Numbered from the stretch's first letter, positions 7,738-14,437 are shown. The stretch: 17,841 nt of DNA from Paramuribaculum sp. (GCA_029051965.1 JAIDJZ010000041.1:1-17841); one strand, 5' to 3'. Notes: generated by a model from the letters alone, not told the origin. Program-made: numbers and translations.

Positions 7738-8920
7738 GGAAGGTCTCCATGTCTTTATCGCCGCGTCCCGATAGGCTGACAACCACAATGTCGTCGGGCT
7801 GAAACGCTGTCTTGTCGAGCGCGGCCAGCGCATGGCTGCTCTCAAGGGCCGGAATGATTCCTTCACGACGGGCAAGATTGTAGGCAGCCGCAAGCGCTTC
7901 ATTGTCGTCAGCGACTATTATTTCGGCACGTTTTTGCTGCGCAAGGCATGCTATGAGCGGCCCGACTCCCGGATAGTCCAGTCCGGACGAGATCGAATAG
8001 GCTTCTGCTGGGGTTCCGTCCGGGCGTGTCAGCACCATTGTCTTTGAGCCGTGGAGAACGGCCGGTGTGCCTGCGCTGAGGGATGCAGCTGTTTCGCGCG
8101 ACTCAATTCCATGTCCGCCGGCTTCAACGGCAATCAGTCTTACTTCCGGATTGTCGAGGAAATGATAGAATGCGCCGGAGGCATTGCTCCCGCCTCCGAT
8201 ACATGCTATTACGCAGTCGGGATTCTCGCGGCCGGTCATTTCTTTCAGCTGCAGCCGGATTTCGTGGCTGATGACTGACTGAAACCGGCTGACAATTTCC
8301 GGATAGGGGTGAGGGCCCACGGCACTTCCGATCAGATAGAAAATCTCGTCCGGATTTGCGGACCATGCGGCAAGAGCCGCATCGACGGCGCTGGAGAGTG
8401 TCGCGCTGCCGCTGTCGACCGGGATTACTTTTGCGCCAAGCATTTCCATTCTCATTACGTTCGGGTGCTGGCGACGCACATCTTCAGCGCCCATGAAGAT
8501 TTCGCATTCCAGTCCGAGAAGGGCCGCAACGGTTGCCGTGGCTACGCCGTGTTGTCCTGCGCCGGTTTCGGCTATGATTTTTTTCTTGCCCATACGTACG
8601 GCCAAAAGGGCCTGTCCGATTGCATTGTTGATCTTGTGGGCGCCGGTGTGGTTCAGATCTTCACGTTTAAGGAAAATCTTAGTTCCGTATTGACTGCTCA
8701 GTGATGGGGAGTAATATAGCGGAGTGGGGCGTCCGACATAGTCGTGGAGCAGACGGTCGTATTCTGTCAGAAATGTCGGGTCGGCAATGTTTTTGCGAAA
8801 TGCCTCATCGAGTTCGCGGATGATCGGGAGAAGTTTTTCCGGGACATATGCGCCACCGAAAGAGCCGTAGAAGCCGTCGGAATCGACGGGGAGCAGATTG
8901 TCGAGAGGGTAGTGGATCAT
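7718..8920 (-). CDS. trpB: Tryptophan synthase beta chain
   Basis: This is the PLP-dependent beta subunit of tryptophan synthase, joining indole and L-serine to give L-tryptophan in the cytoplasm. From ATG 8920 the protein is 400 residues. It shows FYGSFGGAYVPE at 17-28, KREDLNHTGAHKINN with the PLP lysine Lys96, AETGAGQHG with the catalytic Glu118, and the phosphate-binding GGGSNASG loop. SSGLDYPGVGP marks the TrpB1 class. I chose 8920 because the frame upstream of it runs back through a transcription terminator and is not conserved-looking; a start at 9019 is therefore unlikely. No trpA or other trp gene is next to it. The gene's 3' end overlaps the convergent S41 gene by 20 bp. Expression is predicted to be controlled by the attenuator and leader peptide at 8975-9133. 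Confidence 0.95.
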   Translation of the reverse strand: MIHYPLDNLLPVDSDGFYGSFGGAYVPEKLLPIIRELDEAFRKNIADPTFLTEYDRLLHDYVGRPTPLYYSPSLSSQYGTKIFLKREDLNHTGAHKINNAIGQALLAVRMGKKKIIAETGAGQHGVATATVAALLGLECEIFMGAEDVRRQHPNVMRMEMLGAKVIPVDSGSATLSSAVDAALAAWSANPDEIFYLIGSAVGPHPYPEIVSRFQSVISHEIRLQLKEMTGRENPDCVIACIGGGSNASGAFYHFLDNPEVRLIAVEAGGHGIESRETAASLSAGTPAVLHGSKTMVLTRPDGTPAEAYSISSGLDYPGVGPLIACLAQQKRAEIIVADDNEALAAAYNLARREGIIPALESSHALAALDKTAFQPDDIVVVSLSGRGDKDMETFLSYPPR

Positions 8921-8974
8921 AATAATGAAATTGGGGTGTAGGATGTTTTTGGGTGGAGTTGGCGATGTGTAGTG

Positions 8975-9010
8975 AAAAAAAAGAGCCGCCTTGCTTAACA
9001 GCAGTGCGGC
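8975..9010 (-). terminator. Intrinsic terminator of the trp attenuator, 55 nt before trpB
   Basis: On the minus strand, GCCGC-A-CTGCT (9010-9000), loop GTTA and AGCAA-G-GCGGC (8995-8985) make a 10-pair stem with one internal mismatch and one wobble. TC and eight T (8982-8975) follow. It lies between the leader peptide and trpB, so it terminates transcription before the gene rather than after one. Confidence 0.87.
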
Positions 9011-9098
9011 ACACATCAAAATATAATATAACCTATTGAAAATTATCTATGGATTAGTAACGTTCCATGACAGATGCCGCACTTCGGAAATCGAGTGC
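9003..9098 (-). promoter_or_regulatory. trpL: Antiterminator and protector pairing segments of the trp leader
   Basis: Read as minus-strand RNA, segment 1 is GCACT (9098-9094), segment 2 is AGUGCGGCA (9083-9075) and segment 3 is UGCCGCACU (9011-9003), the 5' arm of the terminator. Segments 2 and 3 pair perfectly over 9 bp, plus a U-G at 9074/9012; this excludes the terminator. Segments 1 and 2 pair over 5 bp, plus two inner pairs; this would free segment 3 for termination. Segment 1 begins 2 nt past the second of two tandem Trp codons, so a ribosome stalled there would cover it. The geometry follows the classical enteric trp attenuator. Confidence 0.82.
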
Positions 9099-9133
9099 TG
9101 CCACCATAACTGTATGTTTGTGCGGGTTGTCAT
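9047..9133 (-). CDS. trpL: trp leader peptide with tandem Trp codons (28 residues)
   Basis: This short ORF begins ATG ACA ACC CGC at 9133 and ends at TAG 9049-9047. The peptide starts MTTRTNIQLWWQHSISEVRH and ends LSWNVTNP. Trp residues are at 10, 11 and 23; the two tandem TGG codons are at 9106-9101. Three Trp in 28 residues is far above background. The ORF starts about 15 nt after the predicted transcript start, and its codons 12-20 include pairing segments 1 and 2. I see no Shine-Dalgarno, but an A-rich stretch precedes the ATG, as for other genes here. The peptide itself probably has no function beyond sensing charged tRNA-Trp. No alignment was possible, but sequence, position and structure agree. 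Confidence 0.88.
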   Translation of the reverse strand: MTTRTNIQLWWQHSISEVRHLSWNVTNP

Positions 9134-9154
9134 GAATGATGTTTTTTATCGATG

Positions 9155-9186
9155 CAAAATTAGAAATGTTTTAAATAATATACAAA
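9155..9186 (-). promoter_or_regulatory. Promoter of the trp leader and trpB
   Basis: On the minus strand TTTG (9186-9183) is followed after 20 bp by TAATTTTG (9162-9155), matching TTTG-N19-TAnnTTTG with one extra spacer base. The start would be near 9148, giving a leader RNA of about 15 nt before the leader peptide ATG. Confidence 0.75.
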
Positions 9187-9234
9187 TATTTGAATAAAAA
9201 AGTTTGAATTTTGTGGAAAAGATGAATAATTTAT

Positions 9235-9255
9235 CGCATATGCAGTAAATATGCG
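9235..9255. repeat. Short inverted repeat upstream of the trp leader promoter
   Basis: CGCATAT (9235-9241) and ATATGCG (9249-9255) are perfect 7-bp arms separated by 7 bp. It lies about 50 bp upstream of the -33 element of the trpL promoter in an otherwise gene-free stretch. It could be a DNA operator or chance; nothing shows which. Nothing else gene-like is visible between 9187 and 9311. Confidence 0.4.
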
Positions 9256-9302
9256 GTTAAAGTTGCCTGAGGGATTCTGACAGCACCCTCGCCATCCGGC
9301 AG

Positions 9303-9348
9303 AAAATAACAGGCGCTGTGTCAAAATTCATAATTTTGACACAGCGCC
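9303..9348 (-). terminator. Strong hairpin terminator behind the PepSY-like lipoprotein gene
   Basis: GGCGCTGTGTCAAAATT (9312-9328) and its exact complement (9332-9348) form a perfect 17-bp stem closed by the triloop CAT. On the minus strand it is followed by TGTTATTTT, an imperfect U tract. It begins 46 nt past the stop at 9395, isolating that gene from the trp leader promoter downstream. Confidence 0.75.
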
Positions 9349-9394
9349 ATGTTAATCTATGTACCGTTGATAATTCTTATGTTTTATTGTCGGA

Positions 9395-9925
9395 TCAGAA
9401 AACCGTGTCGGGGGTTACGTCGGCATCGGTGTCAGGAATCGCTTTGACAAATGTGTAGTCCTCGCCTGAGAATATCAGAAGGAGATCTCCGGTCTGATCA
9501 GTCGGAGTCACTTCGATTACGTAAACATCCTTTTCGGTCTGCGGATATTCATAGAAAGAAATGTCATCGACTTTTGCCGTACGGTATTCGGTTTTGTTGA
9601 AAGCGGTGTTCAGACCTGCAGGGGCGAGGAAGAAGTCCTTGCCGTAGTCTGTTTCGGTCATAGCCCAGCTGTCGGTTGCCTGTTCGGCCAGTTTGAACCA
9701 GGCTTCTTTTTCAGTAAGGCCGCCGGCTTCAGACCACTCTGCAGTGTAGTAGATTCCCTCTTTTTCCCATTTCGGGTTTGTTACCTGAGGATACTTTGCC
9801 TGAAAAGCTTCCTTGCATACAGAGGGTACGGACGAGATTGCGGGATCGTCATCGTCGTCGCATCCCGCAAGCGGAAGTGCTGCCGCAAAGGCTGTCATTC
9901 CGATGAGAATTAATTTGAAATTCAT
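9395..9925 (-). CDS. PepSY-like (beta-lactamase-inhibitor-like) lipoprotein
   Basis: This is a 176-residue lipoprotein. Its signal MNFKLILIGMTAFAAALPLA runs into lipobox LAGC with lipidated Cys22. Five Asp follow the Cys immediately, resembling the acidic lipoprotein export signal described for Bacteroidetes surface lipoproteins, so surface exposure is possible. The body holds two related modules, about residues 33-96 and 104-163. The first has the family signature AFQAKYPQVTNPKWEKEG-YYTAEW; the second ends in YVIEVTPTDQTGDLLLIFSG. This matches the Bacteroidetes PepSY-like putative beta-lactamase-inhibitor-like family, whose real function is unknown. The gene is monocistronic as seen: its own terminator follows, and the next gene upstream (10140-11093) is 214 bp away. 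No convincing promoter consensus was found in that gap. Confidence 0.8.
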   Translation of the reverse strand: MNFKLILIGMTAFAAALPLAGCDDDDDPAISSVPSVCKEAFQAKYPQVTNPKWEKEGIYYTAEWSEAGGLTEKEAWFKLAEQATDSWAMTETDYGKDFFLAPAGLNTAFNKTEYRTAKVDDISFYEYPQTEKDVYVIEVTPTDQTGDLLLIFSGEDYTFVKAIPDTDADVTPDTVF

Positions 9926-10043
9926 GTTAAGGGGTGAGTTTTTTTGAGATAAGATAAAAGTGTTTCTGTCGATAGTCAGGAGTCCGGTCTCTCAAATCTT
10001 CATTAATGCCGGATTTGTAATCAGCATGAGGTTTCCGGCTGAA

Positions 10044-10074
10044 GTGTTAACGGGCCCCGTTGAATTTCTAACAC
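10044..10074. other. Nested inverted repeat 3' of the aspartic protease gene
   Basis: GTGTTA (10044-10049) and TAACAC (10069-10074) enclose a smaller hairpin, AACGG (10049-10053) with CCGTT (10057-10061); the two share base 10049. The structure lies about 65 nt past the stop at 10140 on the minus strand. No U tract follows, so a terminator role is weakly supported. Nothing else recognisable is present in the 214-bp gap. Confidence 0.25.
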
Positions 10075-10139
10075 AGTCCGGGGCGGAAATGTTCAGTCGG
10101 TGTGCGGTGCGGTTGGTGAAACTGTCGTTGGACCGTGTG

Positions 10140-11093
10140 TCAGATCGAGTGGCGGAAGTAGATTCCTTTGCCTTCGATGTCGATGATCATGTCCTGCTGG
10201 AACACGTTGAGGGGATTGATCTGGAAGTCATCTTCGTTGTTGTCGTAGTAATAGACTTTTTTTGTTCCCGAACGAGATCCGAAGTCAATCCATCCTTCGT
10301 CGTCGACATATGCCTCGAATGTTTCGCGCATTGTCGAGAGCGAATCTTTTCTGAGGCTGTGTTTTGCGCGGGCAATCGAACTGGCTGGTTTCTTGACCGG
10401 TGCGCGCTGCAGGCCTGTGTCAAGCTGATAGACGTTGGGACGCTGGTTGACCGATACGATAAGGTAGGGTCTGACGGCAGACCAGAGAATGTCGGTCAGA
10501 TGGATGTTGTGTTCCATCTCGACAACTTTGCTGAACGAGGAGGGAATCTTCTCGCAAAGTGCGGCTGTGTGATTGGCAAAACGGCATTCGATTTTGAATT
10601 TTCTGAGGACGTCGAGTCCCAACGTTGATATGGTGGCGTCGGTTTTCGCAAAGTCAACGTTGTGGAACACCGTGGCGGGTTGGCCGGTGTAGGTTACTGT
10701 CACGTTTCCGGTCGAATCTTTTTCAGTGACATATCCTCCGACAGGGAGCGACACTGTGTAGCGTCGGCTGGAATAGACGATGTCTCCGTAGCCGTCGCGC
10801 CCCAGAATCGGTCCGAACGATTCTTTGACCTCATAGCCCATTTCCCGAAGTGTCTCCGCATCATTTTCAGAAAGAGAGGACATGTCGGCCCCAGTGTCGA
10901 ATTTGAATTTGAGTCCGGGGGCCATTTCAAGAAAAATCGGGGTTCCGCTGAGGGGCATGACAACTTCGCAGTCGTCAACCGGCGGATCGGCATGGAAGTT
11001 TTTCTGAGTGCTCCGTGTTATAAACAGCATCAATGCCATACCCAGAACGAATACAGCTAAAATAGGAATCGTGATCAGTAGAATCTTTTTCAT
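10140..11093 (-). CDS. Membrane-anchored retropepsin-like aspartic protease with two DTG motifs
   Basis: This 317-residue protein has one N-terminal membrane helix (about residues 4-26) and no lipobox, so the rest should face the periplasm. The first lobe (about 45-180) has KFDTGADMSSL with DTG at 66-68 and ends with a retropepsin-like STLGLDVLRKFKIEC strand-helix-strand. The second lobe (about 205-315) has YQLDTGLQRAPV with DTG at 225-227 and ends INPLNVFQQDMIIDIEGKGIYF, which parallels the first lobe's end. Each lobe thus looks like a retropepsin monomer, giving an internal pseudo-dimer with both catalytic aspartates in one chain. Bacterial retropepsin-like proteins usually carry one DTG per chain. 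The substrate is unknown. The gene has its own promoter at 11113-11143. Whether the second Asp is catalytic is not proven by sequence. Confidence 0.78.
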   Translation of the reverse strand: MKKILLITIPILAVFVLGMALMLFITRSTQKNFHADPPVDDCEVVMPLSGTPIFLEMAPGLKFKFDTGADMSSLSENDAETLREMGYEVKESFGPILGRDGYGDIVYSSRRYTVSLPVGGYVTEKDSTGNVTVTYTGQPATVFHNVDFAKTDATISTLGLDVLRKFKIECRFANHTAALCEKIPSSFSKVVEMEHNIHLTDILWSAVRPYLIVSVNQRPNVYQLDTGLQRAPVKKPASSIARAKHSLRKDSLSTMRETFEAYVDDEGWIDFGSRSGTKKVYYYDNNEDDFQINPLNVFQQDMIIDIEGKGIYFRHSI

Positions 11094-11112
11094 CAGTTTT
11101 CGAAATGCGAGG

Positions 11113-11143
11113 CAAAGGTAGATTTTACTTTCTGTAATTCAAA
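11113..11143 (-). promoter_or_regulatory. Bacteroidetes-type promoter of the aspartic protease gene
   Basis: On the minus strand TTTG (11143-11140), exactly 19 bp and TACCTTTG (11120-11113) give a perfect consensus match. The predicted start lies near 11107, about 14 nt before ATG 11093. Confidence 0.82.
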
Positions 11144-11245
11144 ACTGTGTACTTTTTTGCGACCGTCATTTAATCTTTTTGTAACACATGTTGCTGCGGT
11201 TGCAAGTTTGTAACAATTCCGTCATCCTGATTATAGCGTGTGGAT

Positions 11246-11289
11246 AAAAAAGGAATCGGGAAGCAGGAGATGAAACCTGCTTCCCGATT
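11246..11289 (-). terminator. Intrinsic terminator of the tRNA-Gln gene
   Basis: AATCGGGAAGCAGG (11254-11267) and CCTGCTTCCCGATT (11276-11289) form a perfect 14-bp stem with an 8-nt loop. On the minus strand it is followed by CC and six T (11251-11246). It starts 5 nt past the tRNA 3' end. Confidence 0.88.
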
Positions 11290-11293
11290 TGCG

Positions 11294-11364
11294 TTGTCTT
11301 ACCAGGATTCGAACCTAGACAGACAGAACCAAAAACTGTAGTGCTACCATTACACCATAAGACA
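11294..11364 (-). tRNA. tRNA-Gln (anticodon TTG)
   Basis: On the minus strand, acceptor arms TGTCTTA (11364-11358) and TAAGACA (11301-11295) pair perfectly, with discriminator A at 11294. The D arm contains GGTGTAATGGTAGCAC. The anticodon stem ACAG/CTGT holds the loop TTTTGGT with anticodon TTG, and the T arm is CTAGGTTCGAATCCTGG. The 3' CCA is not encoded. The anticodon stem has a T-T pair next to the loop. The gene is preceded by its own promoter and followed by a strong terminator. Confidence 0.93.
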
Positions 11365-11397
11365 ATCGGTTGCCCAGACACGAAGTCTAAAGCGATG

Positions 11398-11428
11398 CAA
11401 AGTTACGCATAATCTGCAAATCATGCAA
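11398..11428 (-). promoter_or_regulatory. Promoter of the tRNA-Gln gene
   Basis: TAACTTTG at 11405-11398 on the minus strand is a perfect -7 element. At the 19-bp position upstream the -33 box reads TTGC (11428-11425), a partial match to TTTG. The start would fall about 25 nt before the mature tRNA 5' end. Confidence 0.65.
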
Positions 11429-11505
11429 GCCTTTGGTCAAATTATTTGGTTTGCCGCTGGCGCTATAATAGCTCCGGATGGCATTGGAGAGCTGTCGTGA
11501 GTCTA

Positions 11506-12798
11506 TTATTTGACAAGGAGGAGATGGTAGTTTTTCTTTCCGCGCTGAACGAGGATGTATTTGTCGTTAAGGAGCATGTCGACAGTCGCGGGAAGGTATG
11601 GGTCGGTGACTTTTTCTTTGTTGATGCTGAGTCCGCCACCCTGAACCATTTTGCGCATTTCGCCTTTCGAGGGGAATACGGGGGCTTTGTCGGTCAGGAG
11701 ATCGGCGAGTTTGATACCTGCTTCGATGTCGGCGCGGCTCACTTCGCATCGTGGCACACCTTCCATGACGGCCAGCAGTGTGGCTTCGTCGATTTTGCGG
11801 AGGATTTCGCCTGCTTTGTTGCTGAAAAGGATCTGAGAGGCCTCAACTGCGGCTTCGTAGTCTTCAGCTGAGTGGACCATTGTCGTGATTTCTTTGGCGA
11901 GGCGTTTCTGGAGAGGACGCAGTCCGGGATTTTCGGCCTGCTCGGCAACGAGAGCTTCGATTTCCTCTTTTGTCAGTTCGGTGAAAATCTTGATGTATTT
12001 TTCGGCATCCGCGTCGGAGACGTTGAGCCAGAACTGATAGAACTGATAGGGAGAGGTGCGGTTTGGATCGAGCCAAACGCTTCCGCTTTCGGTTTTTCCG
12101 AATTTGCCTCCGTCGGCTTTAGTGATGAGGGGGCAGGTGAGGGCATAGGCTTCGCCGCCGGCGGTGCGTCGGATGAGTTCGGTTCCGGTCGTGATGTTGC
12201 CCCACTGGTCAGAGCCGCCGAGCTGGAGGCGACAGTTCTTGTTTTCGTAGAGGTGGAGGAAGTCGTAGCCCTGGATTAGCTGATAGGAGAATTCGGTGAA
12301 CGACATGCCCTGCTGGTTTTCACCGCCAAGACGCTTTTTGACAGAGTCTTTTGCCATCATGTAGTTGACGGTGATGTGTTTGCCGACGTCGCGGATGAAC
12401 GAAAGAAATGAGAAGTCTTTCATCCAGTCGTAGTTGTTGACGAGTTCGGCTGCATTCGGGGCGTCAGAGTCGAAGTCCAGAAATTTGGCCAGCTGTTTTT
12501 TGATAGCTTCCTGGTTGTGGCGCAGGGTTGCTTCATCGAGGAGTTTGCGTTCCTGGCTTTTCCATGAGGGGTCGCCGATCATGCCGGTGGCACCTCCGAC
12601 GAGTGCGATCGGTTTATGGCCAGAGCGCTGGAAATGTTTGAGCATCATCACGCCAACGAGGTGGCCGATGTGGAGGGAGTCGGCCGTCGGGTCGATTCCA
12701 AGATATGCAGCTGTCATTTCCTTTTTCAGCTGCTCTTCTGTGCCGGGCATCATCTGGTGGATCATGCCGCGCCATGTCAATTCTTCAATAAAATCCAT
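11506..12798 (-). CDS. tyrS: Tyrosyl-tRNA synthetase
   Basis: This class I synthetase charges tRNA-Tyr with tyrosine in the cytoplasm. The 430 residues start [11 protein letters not shown]. The Rossmann fold has the HIGH motif at 43-46 ([10 protein letters not shown]), the tyrosine-binding GSDQWGN near 195-201 and the KMSKS equivalent KFGKT at 232-236. The C-terminal part ends in an S4-type RNA-binding domain (about 360-425: [10 protein letters not shown] ... [16 protein letters not shown]). Length and domain order are normal for bacterial TyrRS. It has its own promoter at 12837-12868 with an overlapping inverted repeat. The 5' leader is only about 30 nt, too short for a T-box. Confidence 0.95.
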   Translation of the reverse strand: MDFIEELTWRGMIHQMMPGTEEQLKKEMTAAYLGIDPTADSLHIGHLVGVMMLKHFQRSGHKPIALVGGATGMIGDPSWKSQERKLLDEATLRHNQEAIKKQLAKFLDFDSDAPNAAELVNNYDWMKDFSFLSFIRDVGKHITVNYMMAKDSVKKRLGGENQQGMSFTEFSYQLIQGYDFLHLYENKNCRLQLGGSDQWGNITTGTELIRRTAGGEAYALTCPLITKADGGKFGKTESGSVWLDPNRTSPYQFYQFWLNVSDADAEKYIKIFTELTKEEIEALVAEQAENPGLRPLQKRLAKEITTMVHSAEDYEAAVEASQILFSNKAGEILRKIDEATLLAVMEGVPRCEVSRADIEAGIKLADLLTDKAPVFPSKGEMRKMVQGGGLSINKEKVTDPYLPATVDMLLNDKYILVQRGKKNYHLLLVK

Positions 12799-12836
12799 TT
12801 TTTATTGTGGTTTCTTTTTGTTTCGGTAATTTTCCG

Positions 12837-12868
12837 CAAAGATAACACCTTTTGTTGGATTATGCCAA
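12837..12868 (-). promoter_or_regulatory. tyrS promoter
   Basis: TATCTTTG (12844-12837 on the minus strand) is a perfect -7 element, about 40 nt before the tyrS ATG. The -33 box at 20-bp spacing is TTGG (12868-12865), a weaker match. It lies inside the right arm of the inverted repeat at 12849-12874. Confidence 0.72.
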
Positions 12869-12874
12869 CAGAAG
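12849..12874. promoter_or_regulatory. Candidate operator: near-perfect inverted repeat over the tyrS promoter
   Basis: CTTTTGTTGG (12849-12858) and CCAACAGAAG (12865-12874) match in 9 of 10 positions around the 6-bp spacer ATTATG. The repeat fills the spacer and -33 region of the tyrS promoter, upstream of the transcript start, so it would act as DNA, not RNA. A dimeric repressor bound here would block tyrS. Confidence 0.55.
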
Positions 12875-12925
12875 GTCCGATTCTGTAATAGGCGTTACGG
12901 CTTTTTAAAATTAAGAGCGGGTTGT

Positions 12926-12959
12926 TTTGAGGTATTCCCGAAATAAATGATTAAATTTG
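12926..12959 (+). promoter_or_regulatory. Promoter of the DUF3078-Crp operon
   Basis: TAAATTTG (12952-12959) is a perfect -7 element. TTTG at 12926-12929 lies 22 bp upstream, slightly longer than usual. A start near 12966 gives a leader of about 105 nt and excludes the ATG at 12947, supporting the start at 13070. Confidence 0.6.
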
Positions 12960-13069
12960 CCGTTGAAAGCATCGGTGTTAGCGGTTCAGTGCCGTTTTTT
13001 AGCGCCGGAATGTATCATTCCTTTTCTAAAGTCCGAATTTATCACACTATTGTTCTTTACCTCAGCCAT

Positions 13070-14437
13070 ATGTCGATAAAGAAACTGATTATCACAATGT
13101 CGCTTGCCGCGATAGGTTCGATGGCCTCAATGGGTCAGTCGCTCTCAGGATCGAATTTTCTGAATAATTTCTGCACGCGTGATTCGATTGATTTCGCTCA
13201 TCTGTCGTCGCCGTCGTCGTCTGTAAGGGGGCTTCTGATTGAAAGCTGCGATTTCGACAGTCTGATTTCAATACCCGAGCGGTCTTACCGCTCGGCTCTT
13301 CTGGAGTTTGCGGCTCCGGCGGTTTTTGACAAGTATGAATTGCTCGATACTGTTCCGCTGACTCCGGCCACGCATGGTCATTTCAATGAGGCATTCCAAT
13401 GGCTCGATGACTATCAGACGTCGTATGCGGTTCTGAATAATGCCCGTCAGAATTATATTTTCTCGAATCCGGGCCGAATCATGTATGACAGGGCGAGCCT
13501 TCCCGAGCCTCCGAAGTCCTATCGTGCGTATGTCGATCCGATGACAACGAATATAGTCGTCGAGGAGATCGCGGTTTCGACCGATGAGTCGCCGCTCCAG
13601 CTCTCTGCCGACATCAATTATAAGAAATGGCTCAATACGTTCGACGCGTCGCTGCAGTTTTCCCAGGCCTACATTTCGCCGAACTGGTATCAGGGTGGGA
13701 AAAACAATCTCAACCTGATCGGTCATGCGATCTATAACATCAAGCTGAATCAGAAATTCTATCCCAACGTCCTCTTCGAAACGACCGTGCAGTATAAGCT
13801 GGCGCTTAACTCTGCGCCCGACGACAGTATCCATGCATTCAATATCTCGGAAGATCTGTTTCAGATTAATTCGACATTCGGTCTCAAGGCAGCCAAGCGA
13901 TGGTATTATTCTGCGAATCTGCTTTTCAAGACGCAGCTGCTGAAGAGCTATCCGACAAACTCGCGCAAGGTTCAGTCTTCGTTCATGTCTCCGGGCGAGC
14001 TCAACCTCGGTCTCGGTATGACCTACAACTATGAGTCGCCGAAGAAAAATTTCACGTTCGGCGCGTCGATCTCCCCTCTGTCGTGGAATCTGAAGACGTG
14101 CATGGACTCGGATCTTGATCCGACGGCCTATGGCATAGAGGCGGGACATCATTCGGTCAATACGTTCGGTTCGAGTGCTGAGCTGAAGGCGATGTGGAAG
14201 GTTGCCTACAATATAGTTTACAACACGCGTCTGTTCTTCTTTACAGACTATGGAAAAGTCCAGACCGACTGGGAGCATACGATAGATTTCAATATCAACA
14301 AGTTCCTGTCGACACGCCTGTTTGTCAACATGCGCTATGACACTCAGACGCCGCGCCCTGCCAACAGCAGCAAGTGGCATAAGTTCCAGCTGAAGGAGAT
14401 TTTCAGCTTTGGATTTGCCTATCATTTCGGTGTCTGA
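13070..14437 (+). CDS. DUF3078 domain-containing outer-membrane-type protein
   Basis: This exported protein of 455 residues belongs to the Bacteroidetes DUF3078 family. I start it at ATG 13070, where MSIKKLIITMSLAAIGSMASMGQ makes a normal signal peptide; the in-frame ATG at 12947 lies upstream of the predicted -7 element and adds an atypical leader. Residues 20-155 are a variable region. From about residue 175 the protein has the DUF3078 signature NWYQGGKNNLNLIG and continues as alternating amphipathic beta strands to the C-terminus FSFGFAYHFGV. That ending, with an aromatic-rich last strand, suggests an outer-membrane barrel. The function of the family is not known. It heads an apparent four-gene operon with two unknown secreted proteins and a Crp/Fnr-like regulator, with gaps of 29, 22 and 7 nt. 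Confidence 0.82.
   Translation: MSIKKLIITMSLAAIGSMASMGQSLSGSNFLNNFCTRDSIDFAHLSSPSSSVRGLLIESCDFDSLISIPERSYRSALLEFAAPAVFDKYELLDTVPLTPATHGHFNEAFQWLDDYQTSYAVLNNARQNYIFSNPGRIMYDRASLPEPPKSYRAYVDPMTTNIVVEEIAVSTDESPLQLSADINYKKWLNTFDASLQFSQAYISPNWYQGGKNNLNLIGHAIYNIKLNQKFYPNVLFETTVQYKLALNSAPDDSIHAFNISEDLFQINSTFGLKAAKRWYYSANLLFKTQLLKSYPTNSRKVQSSFMSPGELNLGLGMTYNYESPKKNFTFGASISPLSWNLKTCMDSDLDPTAYGIEAGHHSVNTFGSSAELKAMWKVAYNIVYNTRLFFFTDYGKVQTDWEHTIDFNINKFLSTRLFVNMRYDTQTPRPANSSKWHKFQLKEIFSFGFAYHFGV

Noticed and set aside
6733..7902. 389-codon open frame on the minus strand
   Set aside because: It is antisense to the S41 protease, whose catalytic motifs and lipobox are clear, and it runs into the trpB 3' end. 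Its translation is Arg/Ile-rich with no domain pattern.
8921..9019. 33-residue N-terminal extension of TrpB from ATG 9019
   Set aside because: It would be coded through the terminator hairpin and U8 tract and does not resemble TrpB. The start at 8920 gives the normal N-terminus.
9960..10628. 222-codon plus-strand open frame (and others at 8309-8704, 11446-11871, 11872-12279)
   Set aside because: These are antisense shadows of the aspartic protease, trpB and tyrS. They lack domains and plausible promoters.
11166..11381. 71-residue minus-strand open frame
   Set aside because: It is a translation across tRNA-Gln and its terminator.
12799..12836. T-box or other riboswitch in front of tyrS
   Set aside because: The leader after the predicted transcription start is only about 30 nt and contains no hairpin or terminator.
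12947..13069. Upstream start for the DUF3078 protein
   Set aside because: The perfect -7 element at 12952-12959 lies downstream of this ATG, and the start at 13070 gives a proper signal peptide.
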